DNA of 64,000 nucleotides from Canna indica (taxonomy: Eukaryota > Streptophyta > Magnoliopsida > Zingiberales > Cannaceae). Where the stretch lies: contig CP136890.1 in assembly GCA_034359265.1 (NCBI GenBank), positions 84,841,501 to 84,905,500 on the forward strand, in the 5' to 3' direction. The translations under genes were made by a program, and so were the position numbers. The notes under the pieces were generated by a model, which saw only the letters and a program-made list of their open reading frames with translations, searched no databases and was not told the DNA's origin. The number at the start of each line of letters is the position of its first letter. Within the stretch, counting starts at the first letter, position 1. Positions 54,966-64,000 of this stretch are shown here, piece by piece.

Positions 54966-55980
54966 TCAACTCGTCAAGGTGCTTAACCAAGATATGCACT
55001 CATCAAATGTGGTTGTGTAATTCCTAACTCCGCCAACATTTAAAAACTTCTTCCTCTTTGACAGGAAGTCGTTCAATCGCTCTTGCAATGTTTCCACACA
55101 CAAAAAAAATCCCTCTCTGATAGCTTCATTCCCCACTTTAAGAGCATCAGCTATAGTCTCCATCACATACCCAATTACTTGGGCTTCTTTGTTGTCTTCT
55201 TTTTCAGCCTTACCTTTTCTACTTTTTGAGGTTGAAGTAGTTGCATTTGAATTTGCTACTTGAGGATTATTAGAATGCACCCGCGGTTGTTCTCCTACTT
55301 ACACATCCTCTGAAAATATATTATCAAAGTTCTCTAATAAAATATTATTCTGAACACACATTTGATCAATGCCTTCGATAGTGCTCATAGTCTCCTCTTG
55401 AGATATGTCAGATAGTCTTTGTCAAAATTCTCTTGTTGTCTCAGCATACTCTCTTGTGGCTCTATCTTTACCATAAAGATGCACATTTTCTCATAATTAG
55501 GAAAGTGCTTTGACCGCCATCCTTCAACATGAGAATGAGCCTGTCAAATATAGCACCATATAATAAGCATGAATCATGCAAACTTAGTTAAATATTAAAT
55601 ATATATCCTTAAAGAAGACGTGAAATAACCTCAATCAACTTCTCTCATACTTCAGGTTCAGCACTCCACATATTGGTAGTAGAATTTCAAGAAAATCCAC
55701 TTAATCCATACTTGAACAAGTCGAAACATTTCCCAAATTGAGTTTTCAAGTACTTCCAACGATTTTTAATTTTCACCTTATCGATATTTTTGTTCAGATT
55801 CTCACTAAGCTCTTTCACTATATTAGCATACGTCGTTGTTGTAAATGTCTCATTAACTCTATTGCTAATATTGTGTTGATGCAAGAGCGCATCAATAAGG
55901 GCATCATCCATAACAGTAGTTCAATGCTCCCGCTCTTCCTTCTTCGAGCTATCACTTGCATCTCTCTTTCTTTTCGACAT
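54966..55980 (-). pseudogene. Harbinger ORF1, Myb/SANT-like DNA-binding protein, broken
   Basis: Begins MSKRKRDASDSSKKEEREH at 55980, then a TGA where the family has a tryptophan. It continues MDDALIDALLHQHNI, YANIVKELSENLNKNID and KVKIKNRWKYLKTQFGK, the Myb/SANT-like (Myb_DNA-bind_3) helix-turn-helix. A second piece (55280-54966) codes a serine/lysine linker and the helical ETIADALKVGNEAIREG end. ORF1 partners the transposase in DNA binding and nuclear import. The lost tryptophan and a frame gap between the parts show it is dead. Confidence 0.75.
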
Positions 55981-56175
55981 AATTTATCTACACCATAATA
56001 AATAAAACAATTATTATAACCAACAACAAAAGTATATAATTGTGCAAAAAAAAAAGACAAAAAGGATGCAATACCAATATATTATAAATTTAATGAAATA
56101 ATACTCAAGTACACATTCAATAGATTAAAAAAAGATTGACTCAAGTCCCCATCATCACAGAACACATACTTGCAT

Positions 56176-56526
56176 CTAGAAAATAAATATGACATAATAC
56201 AAATTATAGCACATAGTCATTCCACATAGCAACAGATAAATGGTCTCATAGAAGTTCGCCTTGAGCAGCTTCTTCTTTATCGTTCCTCCATCGAGAATTT
56301 TCATTTTGTGATTGATCTTGATTGCTAATTCAGCATCTACCTTTGCAATAAGTTCTTCATCTGGATCGACACTCATTAGATAATTATGTAAGATGCAACA
56401 TGCTAACACTATGCATTTTTGGGTGTTTAGTCCATAATGAGGCTCAGTTGAACTTGTTATGATAGGAAATTGTTTCTTTAGTACACTGAATGCCCATTCA
56501 ATTGCATTATGCGACGATGCATACCG
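56176..56526 (-). pseudogene. Harbinger transposase, C-terminal piece
   Basis: Codes YASSHNAIEWAFSVLKKQFP and VLACCILHNYLM, which match the ...LRNVIERTFGVLKKRFPIL...ACCVLHN end of DDE_Tnp_4 transposases, including the region of the last acidic residue (AIE). It is cut off from the rest of the gene by the LTR at 56527-58285. Confidence 0.8.
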
Positions 56527-58285
56527 TGTTGGCCTAAGATATTCTACCTTGGTCTTAATCTTGGTTTTGATGATGACAAACATGGAACTAATATTTCATT
56601 GGGAAATTTTTCAGGTTCTAAGTCGGTTAGCGCTCGATGTCCCCGATCGAAAAAATCGAAGAAATCGGAGAAATCGGCAAGGACGCTCGTTGACGCTCGG
56701 GATTCTTCGAGAAGTTAGAGTTTAGGTTTAGGGTGTCTAGAATATAAAGTAATCCTCTTTATGATGTAAAAAATCCAAAAACCTAATCCGATCCCCAAAA
56801 CATGAAAATTCGAAAACCGCCCTGAAATTCATTAAGCCTATGGAGCTCCTTGGAGGGCTATATGACCTAGATATTTTTCTAACATAAAAAATGGCGGTAA
56901 TTATTCCTTGGGTAGAAATTAGATAACGGTGTATTTTTAAGAATTTTTTGGAAGCCTTTAGTCTACCCTTATTTGACTTGAGAAATTAGAAAATTTTCGT
57001 ATTTCGAAAATTTGTACTATACCCCAAAAACTAGATTTTGAATCTTATGGATTTTGATTTTTTAGATATTTTTATTGAATCCAAATTGGGGGTAATCCTT
57101 ATATAACATTTATGTTTTAAAGTAACTTAAAGTTAATAAATGTTATATAAGTAGACTTAGAGAAGACGGAACCAAAAAACAAACAAACAAAGCCTAACCA
57201 AACTGTCCAGTCCAGGTTCGGTCGATCGAATGGTGTTAAAAATTGACAGTAGCCAATTCGATCGACCGATCAATCGACCGAAGTGTGCCAAAAATTGGCA
57301 GTGGCTACTTCGGTCGACCAGACATCAGAGGAGCTTGATCGCGATTAAGTCAGTCGACCATCCGGTCGATCGAATAGAGCGACAGAAGTGTAAAAAGCTA
57401 GCGGTCGCTGGGTGATTTGATCGATCGATCGATCGACGATCGACCGGCAATCGACCGAATGGCGGAAAACGGCTAGATTTCATGTCGTTGAGTATTGTTT
57501 CACCCGAGCATTCCTCTTAGCTCTATATATACTCATGCCTAAGCCCTCCTTTAACACTATTGATCATTCCTACACTTCATTGAGCCATCCTTGATCAATT
57601 CTAAGCTTGATTGAGCCATAATTTTGAAATCCCTAGCTTTGATCTCTCAACTTCTTGGATAAGCCTTAACTTCATTGATTCACCATCAAAGGCATCAAGA
57701 GGAAGTTAGGAAATTTTGTTTGGAGCTAAGTACTTCATTGTTTGATTTATTGCTCTATTTATTGTTGTATTTTGTTATTTATTTTTTTGTATTTGAGCTT
57801 GTAAGAAGACCTAGTGTTAGGTCTTGTGTTTGAGTGGTATCCTTGGTGTAGAAGGTGTAAAGACACCTGTGTAAATGTAGTTTGCTAGGATTAGTTGAGT
57901 TATCCTTAGGGTTGAGGTGGGAGAGTGCTCTCGGTAGGAAGGCGGGTACTTCCGGGTGTGAAAGTGCCTTCGATTTGAGAGTGGAGACTTTTCGGTGCAA
58001 AGTCCTCATTGTAAGGAAACTAATTAATCTAGTTAAACTAATTTAGAAATCCTAAGCGGGGTGCTTAGGTAGTGGAGTAGGCATTGAGGCCGAACCACTA
58101 TAAATCATGTGTTAACATTGGTATCTTGTGTGTGCTAAATTATTTTATTATTGCTTTCGCATTTAGATGATAAATTGCAACTTGCCTAAGTAATCAAGTA
58201 AATAATTAAAATCGAAATTAGGCGAAATATTTAGATAATATACTATTCACCCTTCCCCCTTCTAGTATGGCCATTTCACCCAACA
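56527..58285 (-). mobile_element. Solo LTR, copy B, inserted in the Harbinger transposase
   Basis: On the minus strand it starts TGTTGGGTGAAATGG and ends TAGGCCAACA. The flanks TACCG (56522-56526) and TACAG (58286-58290) are a 5-bp duplication with one change. It is the inverted homologue of 1967-3593. At 57220-57470 it carries a cluster of GATCGATCGATCGATCGACG-type palindromes. Confidence 0.82.
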
Positions 58286-58768
58286 TACAGAAGGTTGAAT
58301 AACTCTTTGGCAGCTTGAGGCGAATTCTTTGAGTATTCCTTCAAATGATAACGCCCCCCTCTATAAGGCGCGATAAGCCCACTTGTTAACATAAAGCCAA
58401 CATCGACAAGGTAAAATTTACTTATTCAATAGGAAATTAATATTTATTAGCACATTTAATATTTTATCTTCTGGAATAACAATTTGAATAACAATTACCT
58501 TCTGAAATTATAATTTTGTCTTCTCTTGATAATGCATTTTTAGAACTCTTGAGTCGGATGCAGTTCCTTCCCATCCAGGTAAGACATACGTAAATCTAAG
58601 ACCAAAATCACATGCCGCTGGCACATTTTGAATGGGATAATCTTTTCTACCATGATATTTAGGTGCCATGATTTTCTTAAAAATAACTCCTATTAAGGGT
58701 GTACTGAGATTTGGTGAGAAAGGGAAGTTGAGCCCCAGGTTGATTGGGTCTTTCCCCATTTGTGGCAT
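58286..58768 (-). pseudogene. Harbinger transposase, central DDE piece
   Basis: Codes HGRKDYPIQNVPAACDFGLR then FTYVLPGWEGTASDSRVL, the first-aspartate and GWEGSAHDSRVL region of DDE_Tnp_4 enzymes. Farther down come YLVDVGFMLTSGLIAPYRGG and RYHLKEYSKNSP, then KELFN, where the LTR cuts in. The N-terminal part beyond 58768 is missing. Confidence 0.8.
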
Positions 58769-58769
58769 A

Positions 58770-59138
58770 GAGGAGCTATGACTTATGAGTTGGCCCTACC
58801 ATTAAGTCTGGAGAAAGTATATTTTGTGTTCATGTGTCGATGCTTAAGTGGTATGTCAGAGATGAGTCACACATTCTTGAGTCTACTATGGTCAAGGTGA
58901 ACACCGCAGTCTTGTTTGAGGAGAGATCCATCGAGATTCTGGATAGGTAGGTTCGTAGGCTTAGGTCCAAGGAGGTACCCTTGGTCAATGTCCAATGGTA
59001 GCACCAATCGGGTTAGGATCGATGTCACCTTGGAGGTGGAGCGTGATTTGCATGAGAAATATCTATATATGTTTGATGTTCTTGTAGTCTTTATTTACCC
59101 CAAAATTCGAGGACGAATTTTTTTTAAGGGGGGAAGAT
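58770..59138 (+). pseudogene. 3' end of a Ty3/gypsy pol with polypurine tract
   Basis: A reading TYELALPLSLEKVYFVF matches the text after the gypsy integrase (A-Y-x-LALPP-L...VHNVFHVS). Later frames give EVERDLHEKYLYMFDV, the [KR]YP-LF-type ending near the chromodomain side. The frame is broken several times. AATTCGAGGACGAATTTTTT and AAGGGGGGAAGA at 59105-59137 are the conserved 3' region and polypurine tract of Del/Tekay-type elements. Confidence 0.65.
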
Positions 59139-61566
59139 TGAAATACCCAAAAAAAATTAAATGTTTATTTAATTATTTCAGCAGGATAATTTGGTCGCGC
59201 GTCTGATTGGGTCGGAAGAAACGCCAGAGGGCGTGAATTGAAGATTGGCATTTACGCGCAAGGGAATTAATTTATTTGAGTTGTATTAGTCCTTAGATGA
59301 GTAGTTGGGTTTGAGACTAGGGCTGGCAATTTTATTCGTATCCGCCAACTAAAAACCGCATCTGTACTGTATCCGATTTGTATCCACAAGTAAAAACAAA
59401 TATAGATACAAATATGGATCTGCAAATTTCATATCCGCGCGGATACGGTGCGGATATGGATTGTCTGTGTATCCGCACCGTATCCGCACCGCCTATCCGC
59501 CTCATTTTAATTACTATTTTACCTATATATATATATATATAATACATATTAAGGGGCCAAGGGTGATATTGTAATTTTATATCTAATATATATATTATAT
59601 CAAATATAATTGCCAGCAGCCAGCCCGCCATCTGCGATTCTGCCCTTCGCCCCTTCTCTTCCACTTGCCCTAAATCCCTAATTCTTTCACCCGTGACCCG
59701 CCGCTTCATCCATTCGCTGATTCGCCCGCTGCTTTCACGAAGACACACCACCGAGGCACCGACAGTCCGACACACACGGGCACACGGCGACTCGGCGACT
59801 CGGCGATAGTCCGCTTCATCTCTGCTCGCCCCTTTCACGCCGATCGCCGCACCATATCTGCCCTAGACCCTAGTGCATCACTCGGCGACTCGGCGTCTCC
59901 CTTCTCTGCACGCAGCCGACAGCCGCAGGCCCGCAGCACGAGTTCGTCACTCGTCTCCCTTCTCTGCCGACAGCCGCACCAATCCCAGTGGCCGGTGGTG
60001 ACTGGTGAGCGCGTCACTCTTCTCCTAATCTCTATTCTCTTCTCTACACACAGCGTCAGTGTCTCTCTTCTCCTAATCTCCCTTCTCTGCACACAGCCCG
60101 CCTCTCTTCTCTGCACGCAGTCGGTCGCCCGCAGCACACGCCGGCATCTCGCTTCTGTGCAGTCTGCACGCAGCCCGGCAGCCACAGCCCGCAGGTGAGT
60201 CCGGCAATCTCTTCACGTATTAAGTGTTTCATGTATTAAGCTTTGAAAACTGTAAAGCTTTCTGCTTTATTAAATGTTTTAAGAGTCACGTATTAAGGGA
60301 ATTTTTTGGCCTGAAATGAGTTGAATCCAAATATCATGTTATTGAATTGCATGTTAAGTTATTTCCTTCATGTTATTGAATTGAAATGTTAAGCTTTGAA
60401 AACTATTAATCAAGATCTGGGTGTCAATTGCTAGTAATTACTCATATTATATTTTTTTTAGCTAGTATCAGATTGCTATTTAGATGATTTATGTATCTTA
60501 ATGTTGTTTGTTTCAATTTGATTTAATGTACATATTATGGTTGATGGTGGTTAAATTATAAATTGTGGTTGAGTAGTTTAAAATATATTACATACTTATT
60601 TTGGATCAATAAACAGGGTATTTATTGATTTTTAAATTAAATATATTTTTAAATACGGATGCGGATATGGATACGGTGCGGATATCCGTATTTGAAGCGG
60701 TGCAGATATGGATATTCATATTCATATCCGTGGCGGATGCGGTGCGGATACGGATACACGGATATGAGGTGCGGATGCGGATGCGGATAATGTACTATCT
60801 GCACCGTATCCGATCCATTGCCAGCCCTATTTGAGACGAGTGCAGAGGCTCAAACGAAACTCGAATCAGACTTGTATTGGTCGAGTTATGGTTTATTTTA
60901 GACTTGACTTAAGTGAATGGACACTTTGGTCATTTATAAACTAAGATTTTAGTATTTATACCATATCCCTCAAGGGGCGTGACTCATAGTAGCAGCCGCA
61001 CACCCCCTTGGGCGTCAATAGGAAGAGGCGTACGCTTGGAGAGGGAAAAAGGGAATCTCGACAGACTACTCCTTGCAGCATCGAGAGTCAGCAAACTTCA
61101 CGATCGACGGAGCGTCCATGGTTGGATCGTAATGAACTTTGGACAGTAAGTTTTAGACTTCATGATTTATATTTTGATCAATGGAGATTGGTTCTTGAAG
61201 GCCGAATCTATCGCTATCATGGAATTACCGAAGCCCTTATTTTGATTTTCTTCTCCATGATTCTGCTACGTCGAGTTTTGCCAAATTGGGCGATCAGGAA
61301 CATACCCTGGGGCTGATCGGACTGAAATTTGGGGAGCATGTCTGAGAACCCTTGCTCATGGATAGGAATGGTGGAGATCTATTTTGGACGGCTAGATTTT
61401 GGGATACACGAGAGGGAAGGAGAATGCGTGGTAGGACTTGAAACTAGGCAGCGCACCCGGACTTCATTGGCATTGGAGCGCAGAGGATTGTCTTCCTTTT
61501 CAATTTACTTCTTCGGTGAGTGGAATTGGACCTCTTTCTCCCATATTCATCACCCTTGCCGCCGCC
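59139..61566 (+). mobile_element. 3' LTR of the gypsy element, interrupted and truncated
   Basis: Starts TGAAATACCC right after the polypurine tract. TTTGAGACGAG...CAAGCGAAACTC-type text (60830-60900) is shared with the second LTR (61747-61800). It is split by a hAT element at 59318-60829 and cut off at 61566 by another LTR starting TGTAATGCCC. Confidence 0.65.
59318..60829. mobile_element. hAT element with TAGGGCTGGCAAT ends, E12
   Basis: Perfect 13-bp inverted termini TAGGGCTGGCAAT and an 8-bp duplication TTTGAGAC (59310-59317 and 60830-60837) define a hAT insertion inside the gypsy LTR. The arms are rich in GCGGATACGG / CCGTATCCGC motifs (59430-59500 and 60655-60820). The middle has GC-rich, C/T-biased DNA with CTTCTCTGCAC repeats (59640-60195) and a T-rich part. 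No transposase recognised. Confidence 0.88.
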
Positions 61567-61919
61567 TGTAATGCCCAAAATTCTAAAAATAATATTTTAT
61601 TTTTAAGTACGGGACCATGGGCTCGAGTTAGCGCGGGTTGGCGTAGAGCTGCGGAATTGAATTCGGATAAGCTTTAAATATAGAAAAAAATTAGGAAAAA
61701 TCAATTTATTTTGGTTTTGTGATTTAGCATGCTAATATGATAAAGGATTTTGAGACGAGTCTATAGGTTCAAGCGAAACTCAAATCGGAGTTAGAATGAA
61801 TTAATTATGGAATTTAGAAGTCGGGTCGCTTAAGTGATGGCGTTTTGGTAATTTGGGTTAACCATGACCCATAAATTACCCATTGGAGGGCACGGCTATT
61901 GTTTAGTCGCACGCTACCC

Positions 61920-61950
<31 letters not shown>

Positions 61951-63820
61951 GACGACACCAAGGAGGAGGAGGAGCCGTCAGAGCAGGAATTCCATGAGTT
62001 TGTCGGCGTCGATTGAAGGAGAATCCCTATCGTCTTCTTCCTTCTCGTTTTATCCAAAGAGGTGAGTGGATTAGCCTTCTTTTTTTCTCTTTTTCATTAG
62101 TGAAGCCGCCACCCCTATGTCATGGGGTTTCATCGATTTTTTATATTCGATTTCGTCATATTGGTTTGAGTATTCGTATCGAGGGTTTTTCTATCGTTAG
62201 TGTGATTTTGTTGAATCAATTTTTGAGCGATTTGGCCGCCCCTACCCTTGCTGCGCCGCCCCACTTTTTCTTCAATTCTTGGTGATTTCTTTGAGGTTTT
62301 TTTTATGGTTGTTGAGTGTTCTTGGTGCTTGCTTGAAATCTTGAGAGAAGAAGATGTTTTGAGGGAGATTTAGGGTACGCCGCCACCTAAATGGAGGATT
62401 TTTAGGGTTTTAAACATATTTTCACATCTAGGGATTTCACTTTAGGGTAGGTTGAATTTATTCCTAATTATATAAATATTGTAGTAATCTATACCTAGGA
62501 ATTAAGGACCCTAGGGACACCTAGAGACATTATGACCCTAATTTGCCATTCGGAAGGGCCGACCCTAAGGGGGCCGAATCTTCCTTGCCCTTAGGGCACT
62601 CGAGTGAGGGAGGTAGGCCGACCCTAGGGTACTCAGCTAAGGTCAGCAAGAGCGGATTAAAATTGGGTAGGATTGTTGGGTGGTGATTCCCTATTTTAGG
62701 GCTTATTATATATGTTTTTCGTTCTTTTTTTTCCTATGCTATTGGATATGTTATACCTTTTATTTATGAGCTGTACATTCCATGTTATATTCTTATATAC
62801 ATGTGTTGTTGTGATATATGACTTGAGGAGGTAGAGGTTGAGGTATGTACTTAACCTAGCTTGCTATATACTAATAGTGCATCTTATGCTTATTCTTATA
62901 ATTGTATGTGTGATGTGCTTATGCATTTCCCGGTAGCCTCGCTAGTGAGAGGAGATTATACCCCAAAGAGACAATCTGAAGACCCAAAGAGATAGTGTTG
63001 GTCTTATTCCAGAAGTTTGGCTGGTGATGGGAGATTATACCCCAAAGAGACAATCCGAAGACCCGACTAGTGAGGGGAATGTATGCCCCAAAGAGACGGT
63101 TCAGAAGAGCCAGTGCCGGTGAGGGGAGTGCATGCCCCAAAGAGACGGTATTGAGCTGGGTGGTAGTTCGGAGGCCACACCGTCTACCTACCCTGCGTGG
63201 CTTGAGGGGCCGACGGGTCCGAAGATCATTCATGTGAATGTAATATTGCATTATGATGTTTTTATCTGTGATGGATGTGGTTATCATACGTAGAGTAGTA
63301 GATATGCTTATAATGTTATCATGCTATTTATTGCTTTTTATTATGCTTCTTTATTGCATGATGATGATGTGGAGGAATCAAGGACCGATCTACTCACTAA
63401 ATCCTAGTTGGACTTACCCCTCATTTTTGTTGTTTTACAGCACCTGAGCTAGATCAAAGAGGTACCTGGGTGCAGTAGCACGGCTGGTGATGGCAGGGCA
63501 GCGGGTCTCGTGAAATATCGTGGTCAAGGGGATACTTGAGTCTCTTCTCTTTTCTTTGAGTTAATGAGGAGTCATGTAGACTCGAGTCGATATTTTCGCA
63601 TTTTATTTCTTTTAGGCGTCTTGGTTATTTATAAAAAAAAATTTAATAACTTGAACACTTTATGTTATTTGAGTCTATAGTTTGGTTAGAATTGAGTATA
63701 TTTATTCTCTTTGAAATATTATGGTATGTTCAGGTTATTCCTATATTGTGGTTTTAGTTGGGTTAGGCTTCAGGGTACGTGGCGTACCCTGGTCGGTCAT
63801 ATCGAATTTGGGGTGTGATA
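61567..63820 (+). mobile_element. 5' LTR of a Del/Tekay-type Ty3/gypsy element
   Basis: Starts TGTAATGCCCAAAATTC and ends TGTGATA (decayed TGACA). It is followed by TGGTATCAGAGCGGGTA at 63824, the Met-tRNA primer site, so the internal region begins here and leaves the window. Inside are a (GA)n run (61920-61948) and a repeat block (62930-63150). At about 2.25 kb the length suits this LTR class. Confidence 0.8.
62930..63150 (+). repeat. Four spaced CCCCAAAGAGAC repeats in the gypsy LTR
   Basis: The block TGAG[A/G]GGAG...[TAT/CATG]CCCCAAAGAGAC occurs four times with 50-110-bp spacing. Similar arrays are common in Del/Tekay LTRs; the function is unknown. Confidence 0.8.
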
Positions 63821-63823
63821 ATA

Positions 63824-64000
63824 TGGTATCAGAGCGGGTACAATAATAGGATAATAGGTATCGTATGGGGGCATTACTAGTGTGTTCACATATGGTCTGT
63901 CGTAGTCACGCGATCGATAGCTGAACCTGCGCACTAGCGGCGGTACGTATTTTTGATTAAGATACTGTTCATATGTTAAATTGTGTAGTACTTGCTTTCT
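63824..64000 (+). mobile_element. Primer-binding site and start of gypsy internal region
   Basis: TGGTATCAGAGC is complementary to the 3' end of initiator tRNA-Met. The remaining ~160 bp are untranslated leader, and gag is beyond the window. Confidence 0.75.

Larger units (their letters stand above)
54324..58768 (-). mobile_element. Decayed PIF/Harbinger DNA transposon
   Basis: The left end GGCTCTGTTTGG directly follows a TTA (54321-54323), as in Harbinger elements, and is followed by GGGGAAGGGA-type subterminal repeats. Inside, on the minus strand, lie a DDE_Tnp_4 transposase (56176-58768, split) and a Myb/SANT-like ORF1 (54966-55980). The right end is lost where gypsy sequence begins at about 58768. 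A solo LTR (56527-58285) interrupts the transposase. Confidence 0.75.

Noticed and set aside
59332..60198. ORFs of 67-168 codons in the hAT element E12
   Set aside because: Derived from GCGGATACGG-type arms and C/T-biased repeats; no transposase motif.
62919..63287. 122-codon minus-strand ORF in the gypsy LTR
   Set aside because: It lies wholly inside a non-coding LTR and reads the CCCCAAAGAGAC repeats backwards.

Overview
This is plant nuclear DNA. It is intron-rich with AT-rich introns, is packed with transposable elements typical of plant genomes, and holds one host gene that I can recognise. A GC-rich first exon and very large, element-filled introns suit a monocot or another angiosperm with a large genome, but the sequence does not fix the species.

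Host gene: the minus strand from 51038 down to 6894 carries a complete TOR (target of rapamycin) kinase gene. I traced 58 coding exons by hand. They sum to 7407 nt, which stays in frame from ATG to TGA and gives 2468 residues, very close to plant TOR (about 2480). The order is N-terminal HEAT repeats (exons 1-28), FAT (29-44), FRB (45-47), kinase (48-55) and a C-terminal linker with FATC (56-58). The protein ends in the invariant GWCPFW, encoded mostly by a tiny last coding exon. Two introns next to the FRB exons use GC-AG borders. One small exon sits in a local tandem duplication.

Introns: intron expansion accounts for most of the 44 kb. The large ones are nests of mobile DNA: seven insertions of hAT-like non-autonomous elements, six with recognisable 8-bp target duplications and one degenerate; a SINE with a ~22-bp target duplication; a 5'-truncated LINE with a 17-bp duplication; TRIM-type miniature LTR elements; a Ty3/gypsy gag remnant; MULE-type and Tourist-type MITEs; and a 160-bp tandem repeat.

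Downstream flank (1-6893): a partial unknown ORF at the left edge, a CACTA-type MITE, and a 3.6-kb Mutator-like element with ~360-bp inverted repeats. The Mutator-like element contains a solo LTR and peroxidase-like gene fragments.

Upstream flank (51039-64000): the TOR promoter, then a Tourist/Harbinger-type element whose core is a 1.2-kb GC/AT-alternating minisatellite. Next come a decayed PIF/Harbinger element (Myb/SANT ORF1 plus a DDE transposase split by a solo LTR) and the 3' end of a Ty3/gypsy element. The LTR of that gypsy element is interrupted by a 1.5-kb hAT element and then by the 5' LTR of another gypsy element, which runs off the window. I saw no rRNA, tRNA gene or CRISPR array.

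The most distinctive pattern is a set of hAT-like elements that share termini close to CANGGTTNTNAAA and 8-bp duplications, while their interiors are built from quite different short palindromic motifs.
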